This document shows positions 63,490 through 64,000 of a DNA stretch of 64,000 nucleotides, one piece after another. The notes below the pieces were generated by a model. It was not told the origin of the DNA. It worked only from the letters and a program-made list of their open reading frames with translations, and did no database searches. Location: assembly GCF_004346925.1 (NCBI RefSeq), contig NZ_CP031167.1, positions 4,174,001-4,238,000 of the forward strand, read 5' to 3'. How positions within the stretch are numbered: the first letter of the stretch is position 1; each line of letters starts with the position of its first letter. Source of the stretch: Stenotrophomonas sp. ASS1 (GTDB taxonomy: Bacteria > Pseudomonadota > Gammaproteobacteria > Xanthomonadales > Xanthomonadaceae). The position numbers and the translations under genes were made by a program.

Positions 63490-64000
63490 TCAGAGCGAGC
63501 GGATCGCCTCTAGGGGCGTGATTGCTGAGGCCTTCAGTGCCGGAACCAGGACCGCTGCTTGGCCTAGCAACCACAATGCTATAGCACTCACCGGCAAGTA
63601 GGCTGCCGGTAGCCTTGGCAACTCGTAGAACCGCATTAGGCCAATATTCATCGCGTAGGAAAGGACCAGTCCAACCGCAATGCCGAGACTGACGATCAGA
63701 AAATTCTCGATCTGGAAGTAACGCAGAATATCCGATCGCGTGGCCCCTAAAGCACGACGAATGCCGATCTGCTTCCGGCGCTGCTCTACCCAATAGCTGG
63801 CCAAGCCCACAATTCCCAATGCAGTGGCCCCAAGAAGGGCAATGATCACTGCGGCAAGCAACCCCATCATGACCTTGGCACCGCGAAAGTGGTCTGACCT
63901 GAGTTCGGAGACCGGGCGACTGGCAGAATGGTCAAAAACCACATCAGGTGCAGCCGCCGATATAGCCCTCCCTACTTGGCCAAAGATCTGCGGAAGATCT
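63490..64000 (-). CDS. ABC transporter permease, FtsX/MacB-type, C-terminal part
   Basis: The frame is open to the right edge, so the N-terminus is outside the window. The visible 170 residues carry the FtsX C-terminal module: FRGAKVMMGLLAAVIIALLGATALGIVGLASYWVEQRRKQIGIRRALGATRSDILRYF, then two more helices and SAITPLEAIRSL, the typical end. It probably belongs to a MacB-like peptide/antibiotic export or bacteriocin export system. Its GC is lower than the core genes nearby. It faces the comM fragment. Confidence 0.85.
   Translation of the reverse strand, partial: DLPQIFGQVGRAISAAAPDVVFDHSASRPVSELRSDHFRGAKVMMGLLAAVIIALLGATALGIVGLASYWVEQRRKQIGIRRALGATRSDILRYFQIENFLIVSLGIAVGLVLSYAMNIGLMRFYELPRLPAAYLPVSAIALWLLGQAAVLVPALKASAITPLEAIRSL

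Overview
The window looks like a Stenotrophomonas chromosome, most likely the S. maltophilia complex. The GC content is high. Dozens of short palindromes that open with GTAG match the SMAG REP family known from S. maltophilia. Gene content is typical of Xanthomonadaceae: a six-subunit Mrp antiporter, hmgA/hppD, speA/speE, lpxO, opgB and an Xanthomonas-type T4SS effector. Species assignment is inference from these features; no search was run.

Left part (1-24 kb) is mostly core metabolism and transport. It holds yegS, a GNAT acetyltransferase coupled to rpe, a J-domain protein, purC and an Mpo1-like membrane protein. The mrpA-C-D-E-F-G operon follows, with every junction overlapping by 1-4 bases. 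Next come a CaCA-type Ca2+/Na+ exchanger, tyrosine catabolism (hmgA, hppD and a divergent MarR regulator), a DUF1016 nuclease, a thioredoxin-like lipoprotein, a POT peptide transporter and kynA.

Middle (24-54 kb): a 2-oxoacid dehydrogenase operon (E1 alpha, E1 beta, E2) carries a tandem-SH3 protein between E1 beta and E2. It is followed by a WYL regulator with an NmrA-like oxidoreductase, a GGDEF protein, DUF808, an ABC1 kinase, opgB, a large MscS-type channel, a lipocalin, a DAO-family oxidoreductase, and a PhoPQ-like two-component system with two PepSY proteins. Then come speA/speE back to back, lpxO beside an LPS-kinase-like protein, and a PII protein divergent from ubiK. Several intergenic gaps hold tandem arrays of REP units (periods about 76, 83, 155 and 190 bp). 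A pair of about 280 bp inverted repeat elements sits between opgB and the channel gene.

Right part (54-64 kb) is an accessory segment. It contains arr (rifampin ADP-ribosyltransferase), a frameshifted DUF4279 gene, a single-gene AAA ATPase-DUF4435 protein resembling a fused PARIS defence system, a DUF998 membrane protein, a strongly structured non-coding element, and a DUF1629-type immunity gene followed by an effector with an N-terminal AHH nuclease and C-terminal XVIPCD secretion domain. It ends with a truncated comM and the end of an FtsX-type permease. ubiK and comM are commonly neighbours in related bacteria, so this segment probably marks an integration hotspot between them.
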